Below, one piece after another: positions 36,141-49,033 of a stretch of 64,000 bases of DNA. A program made the translations under genes and the position numbers. Numbering within the stretch: position 1 is the first letter of the stretch; the number at the start of each line of letters is the position of its first letter. The notes beneath the pieces are model-generated. The model was not told the origin of the DNA and made no database searches. It saw only the letters and a program-made list of their open reading frames with translations. Location of the stretch: the NCBI GenBank assembly GCA_013397695.1, contig VYZI01000134.1:734830-798829 (forward strand), written 5' to 3'. Origin of the DNA: Centropus unirufus. Its lineage: Eukaryota > Chordata > Aves > Cuculiformes > Centropidae.

Positions 36141-39100
36141 ATAAGATATCATAAAGCACTGATAGAATTCTAAAGCATCTTTCTTCGTTACTTTCAGCTT
36201 TTGTATCTGCATCCTGAAAATTCACCATATTTCGACCTAACCAAATTACTGCCTGTCCAATAACAGCTTTTGCAAACTACAGTGTGTAAAAGAAAAAACA
36301 GTGTTCCATGGCCAAAGAGATACTTAATCCTTCAGAAGAGATACTAGGGTTAATCCTAAGTGCTACTTATTTTGCCTCATTTCTTCTTTACAAAACCAAC
36401 AATGGAAATACCCATTGACACTACTGCAAAGATGCATCTACTGATAATGATCCCAGCACCTTCAGTTATTTTCCCCACTTCTGTGTGTTTATACTATAAC
36501 TAGATCATGGCCAGCCCCTCAAAACCATCAAAGGATATTGTGAAACAAGAATCCTTACCCCTGCTTTTCTCCTGTATATGGACTAAAGGGAACAGATATC
36601 ATTTGCAAGACCTCACTCACTTCTTGCTCTTGTCTGGAGTTTGGACTGGTGATTCATTCTCTGTACGAATCCATCTTCCAGCATGTTGTTTGAACACCCA
36701 AAATTGTACCAGAATAAAGACTTGAAGAGCTTAATAAACAAAAAACTTTCATAGTATTTCGGTGAAAGAAGTCCACCAATGGATGCATGCTACTTTGTTT
36801 TACATCTATTTTTAATACTTCATTTTGTATAGTTTTGGGGTATGTAGATGTGTGAATCAATCAAAAAGGAGAATTACAGTCTTCTTTTATGTTTAACAGA
36901 TGTGACTCCTTGTTGTGACCATAAAAACATACTTGGACGCACTGGCAGGTTCATACTTTGCCTTCAGCCGGTTTGTGTGGCACATTTCCAGCTGAGCTTT
37001 AGCTTGAGAAACTGTGTGTTCACATTGTGTTGTCTTTGGAATGCACAGAAATATTGCCTTAAAACTTTAAACCTGAAATGACTCTTCAATGTGCAAACAT
37101 AGAAAAAATATAATTTAATTAAAAATTCTTAGCATGTATCAATAGTTTCTTTCTGTCTCCTGATGGGATTCATAGACAGATGATGCTGGTTGGCCCGATT
37201 TTGGTAATTGCTTTGTTCTTTGAGCATCGTCATAATAGTTTTTGTATGAGTAAAAGAATAATTAAATTTCAAAACTTAATGTATGATGTAGATTAGAAGG
37301 ACTCTTTCAGCTGAAGTAAACTGTCATAGATCTATAAAAGTATTTGGAGCTTCATTTTGGGGTAGGATTTCAGAGAAAAGATTAGACCAAGTTGTGCAGT
37401 GTAGCACCCTGGCTGTACCCTAGCCTTCACGCTGCAGGCCCGCCACTGCTGGTTTAGGCCCTGAGCATGGAAAGCAGATGGATTCCTTTCCCTTGTCCCT
37501 TAACTAACCCCAGCTGAAGTCGGAGGGGTTCCACACCTACATGGATTTACATGCAGTTCCCAGCTGCTTTGCAATATTAATGTTTTATGAGTACAGTTCT
37601 GTCTGATCCACAGTGTCAAAATAATGGGATTGGCAGTGTGGAATTTATGAGTCACTTTGTTTTGGTTTTGCTCTGATTTTCTTTTGTTTCTGCTGTCTGG
37701 GTAAGCAGGACCAAATACTTTCTCCTCCTTCCCCTGGGATAGTGGTTTGTTCGATAAACATATTAGGAGGAGTGTTAGTACTCAGGCAGTTTTCTCAGTT
37801 CTGCAGTGGCTGTCCTGTGCACCTCAGAGGAGAGAACCACAGGAGGCTGCTGTGGAGGTGACAATATTTCTCTAACTACTTTCAGTGTGGACATTGAGCT
37901 GTTGGCCACTACCCTCTGGATGCGACCAATTTCCTTACAGCCTGGTGATAATCTATTGCTAATTATTACCCAATACTCTTCTCATTACCACATGTCACCT
38001 GGTGTTTTTCCATTTTGGTTTTGACTGCATGGGGACAGTTAACAGACTGTGCTTTGGCCACAACGTTGCCTGACCCATGTCATTTTATTTGAGAAGCAAG
38101 GAATAGAATGGGGACAAATCGGCACCTCCTCCTGGAGATGCGTTAGGATCTGTGCTAACAGAATTAAGCCTCTCACTGCCATGAGTCACAGAATGAGTTT
38201 GTCTCAGTCACTTCCGAAAATGCATGAAGGTACCCTTTGAACACTGGTAGTCTCACCTTGCTGAACATTTCCGATGGCCAAAGGTTGTTGTCTCTCTGAG
38301 TTCCATACGGTACCTGTTTGTTTCCCTTCATCTAATGTATGTAAGCAGTCGTTTCAGAGTGAACATTCCGTATCTTTTGTGCTCCATTTCCCCACTCAGT
38401 GACCAACCTGGTTCTATAGGAGAAAGAGGTTGGAATGGATAAAGAAAAAGCAGTTGTTACTCAGTCAAGGCAAGAGCAAGGTGGCTAGAAGGCAAAATGA
38501 TGCATTCTGTCCCATTGATTTCAGGAGGCCTTGGAATGCCTTATTCGACTCCTAGTTGCTCTTTCTCTCCTTTCTTGTCAGCAGGGGTAGAGGCAGCCTG
38601 TTCAAGGATGGCGAGGCTGTACTTTTCTGAGGTGATCGATCTCATTACATCCTGAGGCATGCGCCCATGGGACAGAGGACTCAGCGTAGAGAGGAGCAGA
38701 CATCTCATAGAAAGAAGATTGTGAGACTGTCATAAATCAATAGGAGAATGCAATTCTGTAATCTGCTATAGATGCTGGTCATTTTCCAGGAGACTACTCC
38801 ATTAGAAATCTTCTTTCCAAAGAAACCAGAGACACTGCAGAAAAAAAATCAGTGGTTTGCCTCTTAAGCAATGTCTCTTTCCCAGCTACATTATTAATCT
38901 GCCTTATGGTCTGCAATGTCTGTCTTCTGGTTTTTGGACTCACTTTTAGCTGTTGGTTGGATCTGTAAAACCATTAACGACTAAAATTTGACTTATCTGA
39001 GATATTTGCTGTGATATACCAATGCACCTGAGGCCTGCTGAGGTGCCTGGCTTAAAACACATCTTTTTTTTTTTCCTGTCTGCAGATCCCTTAAAGATTT

Positions 39101-39423
39101 TTTTACAGCGGTGTGCACCAAGGCCTTGATTTTCCTTTGTTTTCTTTGGACTCATTAGAATTACCACAGGGATTCTCTACTATCCCTAAATTTAAAGTAG
39201 GTTGAAAGCGTCTGGTTTAAGGATAGAGTTGTGGCAAGTTAGATATCTGTAGGGCCTTGGGCCATTGTATCTTTCCTTGATTCATAGTAGCCCAAGCTTC
39301 TTATGTTTCAAGACCACCTTTTTGTCCTTGAGTATAGAAGCTGATTGTTTCTTGAGCAGGTGTTGGAGGTTTGGGATTCTGGGAATTGTTCACAAAGTCA
39401 GGTTTTTAATATTGCTCATATAA

Positions 39424-39457
39424 ATATATGAATATATATATATACACACGTATATAT
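39424..39457. repeat. (AT)n/(AC)n microsatellite
   Basis: Alternating 'atatatatatatacacacg' followed by 'tatatatg'. The repeat is compound and imperfect. Confidence 0.9.
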
Positions 39458-41580
39458 GCTTGCGTTATTCATGATGGGGTTTTGATAGGCCTTATTTGTT
39501 TAGTAGCGTGCCTGGGTTTTCTGACAGCTTCTTACAGCACTAAATGGAGAGTCATGGAATAATCTTATTAGAGGGACTCAATAATGCCAGAGACTAGGAG
39601 GACTTGAAAAAAAATTACAGTGTTCCTCTACAGCAAAAAGTATAGGAGTAAAACTTGTAAAATACATAATGACTGAGAAATCTGGGTAAAATACTACTAC
39701 TGTGTTTTGTTGAGTTTATGTGTTGCCTAATACAGATGAAACACACCTTAGTCATTGTTTGCTTGTCTCTTTTAGTAATTAAAACATTCTTTCAGCAAGA
39801 TCCCAAAGTCTTAAACAAGAAGCAAAAATCACTAAATCTTTGCAAACAGGAATTCGGTTCACCTGCGGCTGAAGCTGTTCCTGTCAACCCCATCTCAAAC
39901 AAAAGCAAAGCAATCAGGCTGCACGCTCAGGAAGCAATTGGTTACAGCCCTACAACTTTAGGAATGGGAAGAGGTGTTTCCTTCCAAAGATGACGCTTCC
40001 TTCTCTAAAAATAAAACTAGGTGGGGACAATTTGCCAAGCCTGATTTACTCCAAAATGCAAAATGCAACTGCGTACTTTAAAATTAACTTTTGTTATTTT
40101 AGCAGAGGTTTTTTTCTGTTGTTGGCATTGATTTCTTTTTCAATCAAGTATTTAAAGTTGATATAGCTAAAGACTTAAGATTATCTAAAAGTTTTCAACC
40201 AGGAATTTGTGCTGACCTAAATACATTGTGGGTTTGTGGTTTTTTTTATTTTTAAACCCATTTAACTCAAGCCAATGCAACTTCTTTGTACAAACAATCT
40301 TTGTATAATCAGCGAACAAGAACAGGAATTAATAAGTATCCAGGCAAGGTGCAGTATCCTTTAAAAGTCTTTTCCATCTGAACTGAATAGAGGCCAGATT
40401 ACTGCTGTGATCAGAAAAGGGCATTAGGGAAGGAAAATATGAACATACACAGAAACAAGAATTCTGCCTATAGAAAACACTTATAGTGGTGTCTTAAGCA
40501 CCTCTGCAAATACTTGCAATATTATTCTGGCCCTATTGAAATCACTGTAAGTGAAGCATGGATAATAAATGAAGAAGAGCAAAGATCTGTTCAAATAAAA
40601 TCTCTGGAAGCTTTTTGACTTTGTCAAAAAGGCAGCATCAACAGCATCTTGATTCATTTCTATGTTGAATGATAATAATGAAAAAAAATTGGGGAGCAAA
40701 TAGTGGTTTCCCACGGAAAGCAACATCTTCCCAACCATATCTATTTTTATTTGACTATGTAAAGTTTTACAAGGTTTAGCCTGCTGTATTACACCCACCC
40801 CAAACTGCTCCGGGTAGGTTATGCAATTGCAAACCTCTGCAAAGGTGCTTTATTTGCTTTAGATATGGCTTGGTCTCCATTTGGTTAAAGCAGCTGATAT
40901 AACATAAAGTGAAACAAACCCAGCCTGGACCCGAATAAGACTGTCCTCATCACTTTTTTGCACAAGGTAATTTATATCAGTTAAGAAAAGAGTTCCCCCT
41001 TGCAGCTGAGATAATAATTCTTGGAAATATATTAACTGGAAAAATGAAAGCAAGCTTTTTGCACAGATCTCATCTGCAGTCTGCAGAGGTGAGAAGCTAT
41101 CCTGTCTTAGAATTCCTTCTTCAGAAACTTCAGAAAGGGCCTTCTCTCCAAGGGGAAATGCCCTAGCTTGTCAGTGCCAGTCCACATTACTGAACATTGG
41201 TGGTTTCTTGGTTTCATTTGTTATATGTGGTGGCTGGATGAACATTCACTGTGTGTGTTCTGGAATAATGGTGTGGTTAATGCTAATTCCCCAAACACTT
41301 TATGTTTTATTTTAAATAATTAGAGCATTTTCAGCGTTTGGCTTCTACCTTTCTGCCTCCAGCTGGGAAAAGCAACTAGATTGTGTATGATTTTTCACCC
41401 AGAATTAAATGTACCTGCAATTTAAGACCCATAGATATTGACTTTGGATAAAATCAAATATTTAAATGTAGTTACAGTTATATTTACATTGAAAATAATT
41501 GAAGAGAAGTAGAAGGCCTAAAAATGAAAGTGTAATAAAAAGCCAATATTACTTTGGAATGCAAAGTATTTTTGCCTTTC

Positions 41581-41613
41581 CTCTCCCTCTCTCTCTCTGT
41601 ATATATGTGTGTG
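41581..41613. repeat. (CT)n followed by TA/TG microsatellite
   Basis: 'ctctccctctctctctctg' runs into 'tatatatgtgtgtg'. A simple compound repeat. Confidence 0.9.
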
Positions 41614-41699
41614 CATAAGTAGTACATATACATTATCAAATATATAATATCCTTTACTTATTACTTGCGAGTTTTGGCCTCTCCAGTATGAGAATACTG

Positions 41700-41950
41700 A
41701 CATACTGTAGTGGGTCCACTGGAGGGGCCACCAAAATGATCAGGGACTGGTGTACAGCGAGAGACTTCCTTCAGCCTGCAGAAGAGAAAGCTAAGAGGTG
41801 GTCAAATATTGGAACAGGTGCCCAGAGAGGACCCTCTGTCCTTGGAGAGAGCTTGAGTTTGGCTAGGCAAGGCTCTGAGCAACCTGCTCTTGGGAGGGCA
41901 TTGGACTAGGCAGAGATCCCTTCTGACCTAAATTATTCTGCGATCTTCTG
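41700..41950 (+). mobile_element. Old, degraded CR1-like 3' fragment
   Basis: Weaker similarity than the other copies, but the order of blocks is right: 'ccaccaaaatgatcagggac', 'cttcagcctgcagaagagaa', 'gaacaggtgcccagagagg', 'gagatcccttctgacctaaa' and the terminal 'attattctgcgatcttctgg'. The 3' wording (cccttctgacct) points to an older CR1 lineage. This is the only plus-strand CR1 in the right half. Confidence 0.75.
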
Positions 41951-43971
41951 GTTTTAATGATGAATTGCTTGAAGCAAAACATAAGGCTGAATAACTAAGC
42001 AGGCCTACCCACCTCCTCTCTTCCTAAAAAGTTTTTAAAATCTCAAGAACTGCAAAGGCAACCGTGGTTCTTCTCTGTACAGTAGAGCTGACCCAGGGAA
42101 AATTACAAACAGTAATTTACAGCATGGGAATATCTTTTAAAATCTAGTAATTATTTTTAAAAGTCCTGTTATGGGTTACAGCTACTGAATTAACCCTCAT
42201 CAGCCTGATACTTTGACAGGAGGTGGCATCCTTTAAGTTATTTGAGCAAGAGTTCTTTCACAAAGTGCTATTTTCCTTCGGAAAAATCTTTCTTTCCTTC
42301 CAATAGAAAAGCTGGCCTACAGGATTTTATTTGAGATGTCTGCTGAAATAGCATGTTCAGTATACTTCACATTCCTTAAGAGTTGTTCATGCTTGTAGCC
42401 CTGGGAAACCATGGAAGTTTGGGTTGTGACATGGCCTAAGAATATTGGTTTGAACATTTTGTAAGCATAGATTCTTGCCTTTTATATTTTTACTGCAAAT
42501 ACCAGTTAAAACTGAAATCCTGGCAGGTTTTCTAAGAAGTTAAGACTATTTCCTGCAGCGTATGTATCTTTGCATGAGATTCTGTAATATGGGAACAGGA
42601 TTATAAAAGTATTGAGAAAGGCCCTATCAATCTTTAGTATTTGCCAAATGGCTATGCTGGATTTCATAAACCAGTACCTTTTACCTCCCTTTTTCTTCAT
42701 TTAGGAACCACAATATGACTGAAGCAAAGTCTGTAATTTACTGTAAATAATCTTTATTACTTTTTCAGAGCATTCAACCCTCAGAGCATTCACTGCTCAT
42801 GGGAGTTTCCATGCTAAGATATATTTTAGATTCTTAGGGTCTTACTTTTTTACTTTGCTGCTTTTTTTTTTGCTGGGGTTTAAACGTGGCTCCATTTTTG
42901 TGTCTGAGGCTTTGCAGATGTCTGCTGATCCATATGTTTTTCTGTGAACCATTTCATTGCTGGTTCATTAGCAAATAAACTGCACATGGCGACGTTAATC
43001 TTCACTTTAAAAAGACTGCAGTTTTATTGCTGAAGAAGAAGATCCATTTTTTGCTGCAAGACAAGTGAAAAGAATAGATAGGCAAATGGACTGATGTCAT
43101 CTATGTCTTAAGACAACTTAAGTATATTCGCTCTTGGGGAGGTAACAGCACATCATACAGGAACAATCATTATTCAGTGGATTTCTCAAAAACAGCAAGG
43201 TATACTGCTAACTCAGACTGGTCTGGGGGACTAAATACATGTGGCTCAGTAAAAAGGAAGAATCACTGTTACGGAGGACTGCTTTTCTGTGGGCTTAAGT
43301 TCATCTTGATAAGTGCTGGTGAAGATATCAGAATCCCTGGAAAATATTGTTAGCTGTTTATTTACAGGACAGCTGTTGCACTAAAGTTCCCATACTTGCT
43401 GCCTTGACAGCATGCCTGAATAAGGGAATATGGGAAGAGTTTAATCTCTACAGAACTTTGACCTCTGTTGAATATGTCAGCGAGTTCAAAATTTTATGGG
43501 TTAAGTCTCTGTTTTGGCTTCTCCAGCAATCATATCTCCTAGATGGAGCAGAAGCATCAAATGAATAAAGTAGGCTTGTTGTTCTGGCTTGACTCAGATT
43601 ACTAAATTATGCCTCACTTGCAGTACTTTACATGTAACACCCACAAGTAAATGATAACTTTATCCTCTCTGCATTGCCTTCTTGAAATACAGGTTTATTA
43701 AATCAAGCTTTGGCTTTTTATTTGTGTTTACAAAATCCACCTCATGGATTCACAACCAAGACCTTCTAAAATAATTCCATCTTCTGTACATAGTTTGTAC
43801 AATCAGGTGTTCCCCGTTATTCTTAAAGGGATGGATTAGGTATATGCAATATGAAATATATTATAAAAGTAATGACATTATAAGCTCAAATAGATAGTAT
43901 CTTCAGTATTCACTGTATAGTACATTAATTATTCAATATAAGCCTCACTGTAACTTAAAAAACTGCACACA
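41951..43971. other. Unique DNA, no gene recognised
   Basis: AT-rich sequence. A 12-base motif (tcagagcattca) is repeated 16 bases apart at 42,765 and 42,781. There is no interspersed repeat or convincing reading frame. Confidence 0.55.
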
Positions 43972-44226
43972 TAGAACCACAGAATGGTTGAGGTTGGAAG
44001 GGGCCTCTAGAGGTCATCTAGTTCAACCTCCTTGCTCAATCAGGGTCTCCTATAGCCAGTTTCCTGGGATCCTATCCAGATGGGTTATGAATCGCTTCAA
44101 GGATGGAAACTCCAAAACCTCCCTAGGCAGACTCTCAGGAGTAAAGAATTTCCTGATATTCGAAAGGAACCTCCTGTGTTTTGGTTTGTGCTCACTGACT
44201 CTTGTCCTGTCACTGTGCACCACTTC
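43972..44226 (-). mobile_element. CR1 LINE 3' fragment, third (older) type
   Basis: The antisense start 'agaaccacagaatggttgag' leads to 'gttggaaggggcctctagag' and 'tcatctagttcaacctcc'. The 'cctctagaggtcatctag' wording differs from groups A and B and identifies a separate CR1 lineage. The piece ends at 'gtcactgtgcaccacttc', directly beside the 3' end of the next CR1. Confidence 0.9.
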
Positions 44227-44236
44227 AAAAAAAAAC

Positions 44237-44780
44237 ATAGAATAGAATCATAGAATGGTTTGGTTTGGAAGTGACCTAAAAAATCACCTCGTTCTAACCC
44301 CCCTGCCATGGACAGGGACACCTCCCCCTAGATCAGGCTGCTCAAGGCCATATCCAGCCTGGCCTTGAACACTTTCAGGAAGGGGGCATCCACAACTGCC
44401 CAGGGCAGCCTGTGCCAGGGCCTTGCCACCCTCAGAGTGAAGAATTTCTCCCTGATGTCTAATCTAAATCTTGCCTTTTCCAATTTATAGCCATTCTCCC
44501 TCATCCTATCACTACATACCCTTGCAGAAAGTCCCTCCCCATTTTTCCTGTAGGCCCCCTTCCGGAAGGCTGTTATAAGATCTCCCTGGAGTTTTCTCCA
44601 GGCTGAGCAGCCCGAACTCTCTCAGCCTGTCCTCACAGCAGAGGTGCTTCAGCCCTCTGATCATCTTTGTAGCCTCCTCTGGACTCATTCCAACAGTTCC
44701 ATGTCCATCTTATGTTGAGGATTCCATACCTGGATGTAATACTCCAGGCGAGGTCTCACAAGAGAGAAGTAGAGGGCCTG
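44237..44780 (-). mobile_element. CR1 LINE 3' fragment (group A), next to an older copy
   Basis: The antisense copy starts 'aatagaatcatagaatggtt' and passes 'cccctgccatggacaggga', 'ctccaggctgagcagcccg', 'tcagccctctgatcatcttt' and 'ctccaggcgaggtctcacaa'. Its 3' terminus begins about ten bases after the 5' edge of the copy at 43,972-44,226, in the same orientation. This suggests insertion into or at the end of the older element. Confidence 0.94.
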
Positions 44781-47700
44781 GTTCTGTCTTCTTTATATCC
44801 ACAAAGGAAGGTTACATGAAAAAATAACAATCTCAACAGAAAGCTTCCATGGAAAAATTGCTGACCTGAGTACACTCAACAATATAATGACAGAATTATA
44901 TTTAATTTTATTCTGATGCTTTCTTTGCTGGAATCTCCTTTACAGTCATAGGAAAGCACTGCATCATCTTATTTTTCCTTTTATACACACATAAAGAATA
45001 TAAACTCCCTGACATGAGAGATCATGCACTCTAATACTAGTTTTCACCTTGTGTCATAACTCAATGGACGTAAGAATTCATGAACTTTTAAAGAAGCATG
45101 ATGTGTTTTGTTGGGATTTTTTAATTCCTGAAGATGTTCTTTCAGATATTAAATGTTAGGAAAAGACCATTTTTAACATTCTGGATGAGATAGTTATAAA
45201 GTCTTAGGAGTTATGTTTTCAACCTGAGATAAACAGTTCTGATAGTCACACAGTAATTTGCCATAGCTTTGTATATTAGAGTGGATTCCTACAGGCAAAA
45301 TACTTAGTTCATAGGGGAATGAGAATTAAATTCATGGATGGTGAGGGAGAAAGTGGTGGGTCTCATGACCGTTACCTGAGGACTTTTGTGTGTAGGTGGT
45401 ATGAAACTCAAGAGAGGTAAGTGGATAAATAGTTGCACTACGAATTGCATAACAATTATTTTCTCAGTAGGATCTTACATGGATGCTTCCTCTGCACTTT
45501 GAAGACTGCTTGAGATGGAAGGATTTTCTGTGATCAGTTGGTCAAAGGATATAATCTTCCCCTCTAGATGGAGATTTCTTCAACTCATGAAAGATTTCTT
45601 GAAGTCAGAGGCAACGCAGAATCACAGTGATTCATTATTATCACACCTCTACTTGGGAAAAAAAAGTGTTTTCTATTTGTACCATGTACAAAAAAAGAAA
45701 GCAGATGTTAGGAAATCAGGGAATGATAGGAAACAATAAGAAAGCAGCAATATTTCTTGCTTTTTTCTTTGAAGAAAAAAACTCTCTGCACATAGCTACC
45801 GTACTGCACAAAGCTAAACTAATTCTATCTATACATAAGAATTCTGGGGAAACATCTACCCTGATTGCTTCAGAGGTGAAACAGCTAAAGAAACACTGTT
45901 TTGTGGCCGCCCAGCAATCTACAAACCTTGTATGCAAACCCCCTGACAACATACAAAGAAGCATTAATATAAGCTTTCAAAATCAACTTTGCCTCATTCA
46001 GTAAATGTCAAAATTAAGGCTACAAAAAGCTTAAGGCAACCCTGAAGTACCATGCTTTTTAACTTGTGTTCTGCAAATGGTTGGTGGACTATCAGGCTTA
46101 GGGCTTGCAAAACCATTCCCCAGTATTCCTGTACATACAACAAAGCAAGGAAAATGGTCCAGACTGAACTCTGAGTGTTTGGTTTTACTTAGTCGAAATA
46201 ACCATAGAAGTGCTGCAGAAGATGACCCCAGGAATTTTTCAAGAAGCTTAGGTGATTCTTTAATTAAAACGTAGAAAAATACCTTCATAATGATATTTCA
46301 TTGTGGCAGAATTAGGGAGAGAAACAGATCTCCTGGAATTGGTCCAGCGCCTTAGAAAGAGTAGCTTACTGTTTGCCTGATGCAGTAAATGAATTACAGA
46401 AAAAAATATTATGTGATTGCCTGTTTTCTGCTAGGCATAGAGGGCCTGAGTTAATTCTGACATTTTAAGTATTTATTACACAGGCAACTTAACTTAATTA
46501 ACTTTGTTTTGACTGCAGCAAAGTTATGAACAACTGAAAGCAGAAATTTGAAACACAGTATTAGAGTCGTATATAAACTTGTTTGTCAAAACCCTCCCAG
46601 AAAAAAAAAAAAGAAAAAGGTACCTGATGTAGCTGTTCAGTTAGTAAACTACGTTACCACCCACTGATATCTCATAACCTGGAATGGATCCAGATCTTAG
46701 TTCATTTCCTGAACTAAATCATTTATGGTCAGCTAAGAAGTGGCTCCCCAGCTTTCCTTCTCCCTCAGCTTTGGATAGATGATCAGAAGTTATGATGGTT
46801 CTTCTGTACTGCTTGAGCGATAGCTCTATGGATCCTTCCCACTTAGGAAACACTCCTTGTGGAAGCAGAGCATGACAGCTGGGATTCCCAAGGGCTTTGT
46901 GACCCTGTGGAAAGATTGTCAGATCAGTATGAGGAACAATATCCCAAGGAGCCCTTGCTTTTGTTCTGCTGACATTTAGGCAAGCTCAACTATCTCAGAT
47001 TCCTTAGCTCCTCCATTACCCTAGAATATATGTGATTATTATTTTACCTTTTTTCATCAGTTCCATCAAATGTGCCACTGTGATAGCCCCTGAAGTTTCA
47101 GATCCTCTGGCGTGGATCCTATGAATGTAGAAATCAGCAGTCCAGGATTTTCTATGTTAACCCATGAATGTATCTCAAATCTTATCTAGGGAAGCTATCT
47201 CTAACGTTAGCCATTTACAAGTGCTAGCCTGAAACTTAACCATGAAAACTTAAGGTGCTGTGGTATTTTCATCAGATGTCCACTAGCATATGTCCACTTG
47301 AGCTATCAAGCAGTTGATTTTACAGAGATCATGAGATAATTATGGGCTGGTAAGAGATCACACTTACCAAGGCTAGATTGGGACAAGCAGATGAGAGCCA
47401 GTGTCTCAGGCCACACCACCAGTAACACAGAGCCTTCGTTCCACTGGTTGCTGTGTTTTTGTATGGGACATTAGGAATGCATTAAGTGTCTTTTTATAGA
47501 GGACTAAGCGCTGTTACATTCCAAAATTTTCTGTGTCAAAGTCAACTCTTGATTAAGCCTTTTGCCCCTACAGTGTTTGCAGGCTCATTCTTAGGTCTAT
47601 ATGTGTAACAGACACCATTCCTTCCTGATGAAAGAATTTCTCATTTCTACACCTGGTACAAGCCCCTTCAAATGATTTGCCTGCCGATTTTGATGTTGGA

Positions 47701-48495
47701 ACAGTTCCTGCCATAAACTGCCATGCTGAGAATATTTGTATAGTTCAGAGCACACGACCTCCACATTATCATCTGAGTAGCAATGTGAACTAATGGCAAG
47801 AAATGTGGGGTTTAGTCTGACTGTACAGGCTTTTTTTCTTAATCATTGTTTTCTCTTTTGGAATCAGATCCCTTCCCTCTGAAGTTAGTGGAAAACTCTT
47901 GTGAATTAAAGTAGAACTTGGATTGAAGCTTTAGCATAGGGATGTGTTTTGTTTCTATTGTATGTCTTTAAGATTAAAAGGGGAATAAGTATAAAAAAGA
48001 CAGTAGACTGAACATTAAAAAAAAGGAACCTTTGAAATCAGAAGTTTTACGGATTACTCAAACACATTTACAGTAAGCTACAGATCAGGTAGGAAATGTG
48101 ATTGGTACGTTTTTGTAGCGTTTTAATGTAGAGAACTTAGCCACGCTTAATGAAAGGTGAGCAGTCTGCATTTGGTAATAGTGGCAGCAGGTAGCTTTAG
48201 GCTTTTCTAGTAAAGGATGGAAACACCTAAGCAGGGATCTAGCCTGCATCTTTAAAGTTGTAAACTGAGCCTGCTCTTTATTCTCCACATCATAGATCCA
48301 CCCAATTTGGCAACGTTGCTTGTATCCTTTTTAAGAAAGCTTCAGAATTACCAGATTGCTTTAGCAAGAAGGCTGCAAGTCCAGACTGTTTCCTTAAACA
48401 AAGTGCTGGTGGCAACTGGCACAATCCCTGCTGCAGAGTGCCCCAAAGCTGAGTGTCCCCTGGAGAATTTAAAATCTGAAAAGACCTGATCCAGA
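44781..48495. other. Unique DNA with one exon-like segment
   Basis: No named repeats. The plus-strand segment 45,295-45,416 has good boundaries and is listed separately. A plus-strand frame stays open over about 48,261-48,455 without any recognisable domain. Confidence 0.5.
45295..45416 (+). CDS. Possible internal exon, plus strand (unidentified)
   Basis: An acceptor-like 'gagtggattcctacag' precedes 122 bases that end GAGAG before a consensus donor GTAAGT. Only one of three frames is open. It gives 40 codons beginning AKYLVHRGMRIKFMDG and continuing through SHDRYLRTFVCRWYETQE, with two bases left over. The length is typical of vertebrate internal exons. The pyrimidine tract is short. I cannot link it to a known protein. 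Its incoming phase (0) fits the outgoing phase of the candidate at 34,475-34,549. The chance alternative remains strong. Confidence 0.22.
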
Positions 48496-49033
48496 GAACC
48501 ACAGAATCACCAGGTTGTAAAAGACCTTTGAGACCAAGTCCAACTGTACCTGTCTGCTTCTAAACATTATCCTTCATCTCCTCGTCTACCCATCTTTTAA
48601 ATGCATCCAGGGATGGGAATTCAACCGCCTCACTGTGCAGCCTCTGCCAGTGTTTGATAACCCTTTTGGTGAATACTTTTTTTCTAATGTCTAACATGAA
48701 CCTCCCCTTGTGCAGCTTTAGGCCATTCCCCCTTGTATATCACCTGCCACTTGGGAGAGGAGACCAGCACCCACCTCTCCACAACCTCCTTTCAAGTAGC
48801 TGTAGACAGTAAGAAGGCCCCCTCTCAGCCTCTCCTTCTCCAGGCTAAACAACCCAGCTCCCTCAGCCGCTCCTCACAAGACTTTTTCTCCAGCCCCTTC
48901 ACCAGATTCATTGCTCTTCTCTGGACACGCTCCAGGACCTCTATGTCCTTCTTGTATTGAGGGGCCCACAACTGAACATGGTATTTGAGTTGCAGCCTCA
49001 GTGCCAAGTACATGGACAGAATCACTTCCCCGG
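48496..49033 (-). mobile_element. CR1 LINE 3' fragment (group B), minus strand
   Basis: The antisense copy begins 'gagaaccacagaatcaccag' and runs through 'cactgtgcagcctctgccag' and 'ctggacacgctccaggacc'. It ends at 'gaatcacttccccgg', which is the same CR1 position at which the 4,514 and 18,213 copies stop. It is the last CR1 in the window. Confidence 0.95.

Larger units (their letters stand above)
36141..41699. other. Unique DNA, no gene recognised
   Basis: AT-rich sequence without named interspersed repeats. It includes an AT/AC microsatellite at 39,424-39,457, a CT/TA microsatellite at 41,581-41,613, and a T run near 39,064. A plus-strand frame at 37,806-38,024 (72 codons) follows an acceptor-like 'cagttttctcagttctgcag' but is not recognisable as a protein. 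Confidence 0.5.
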
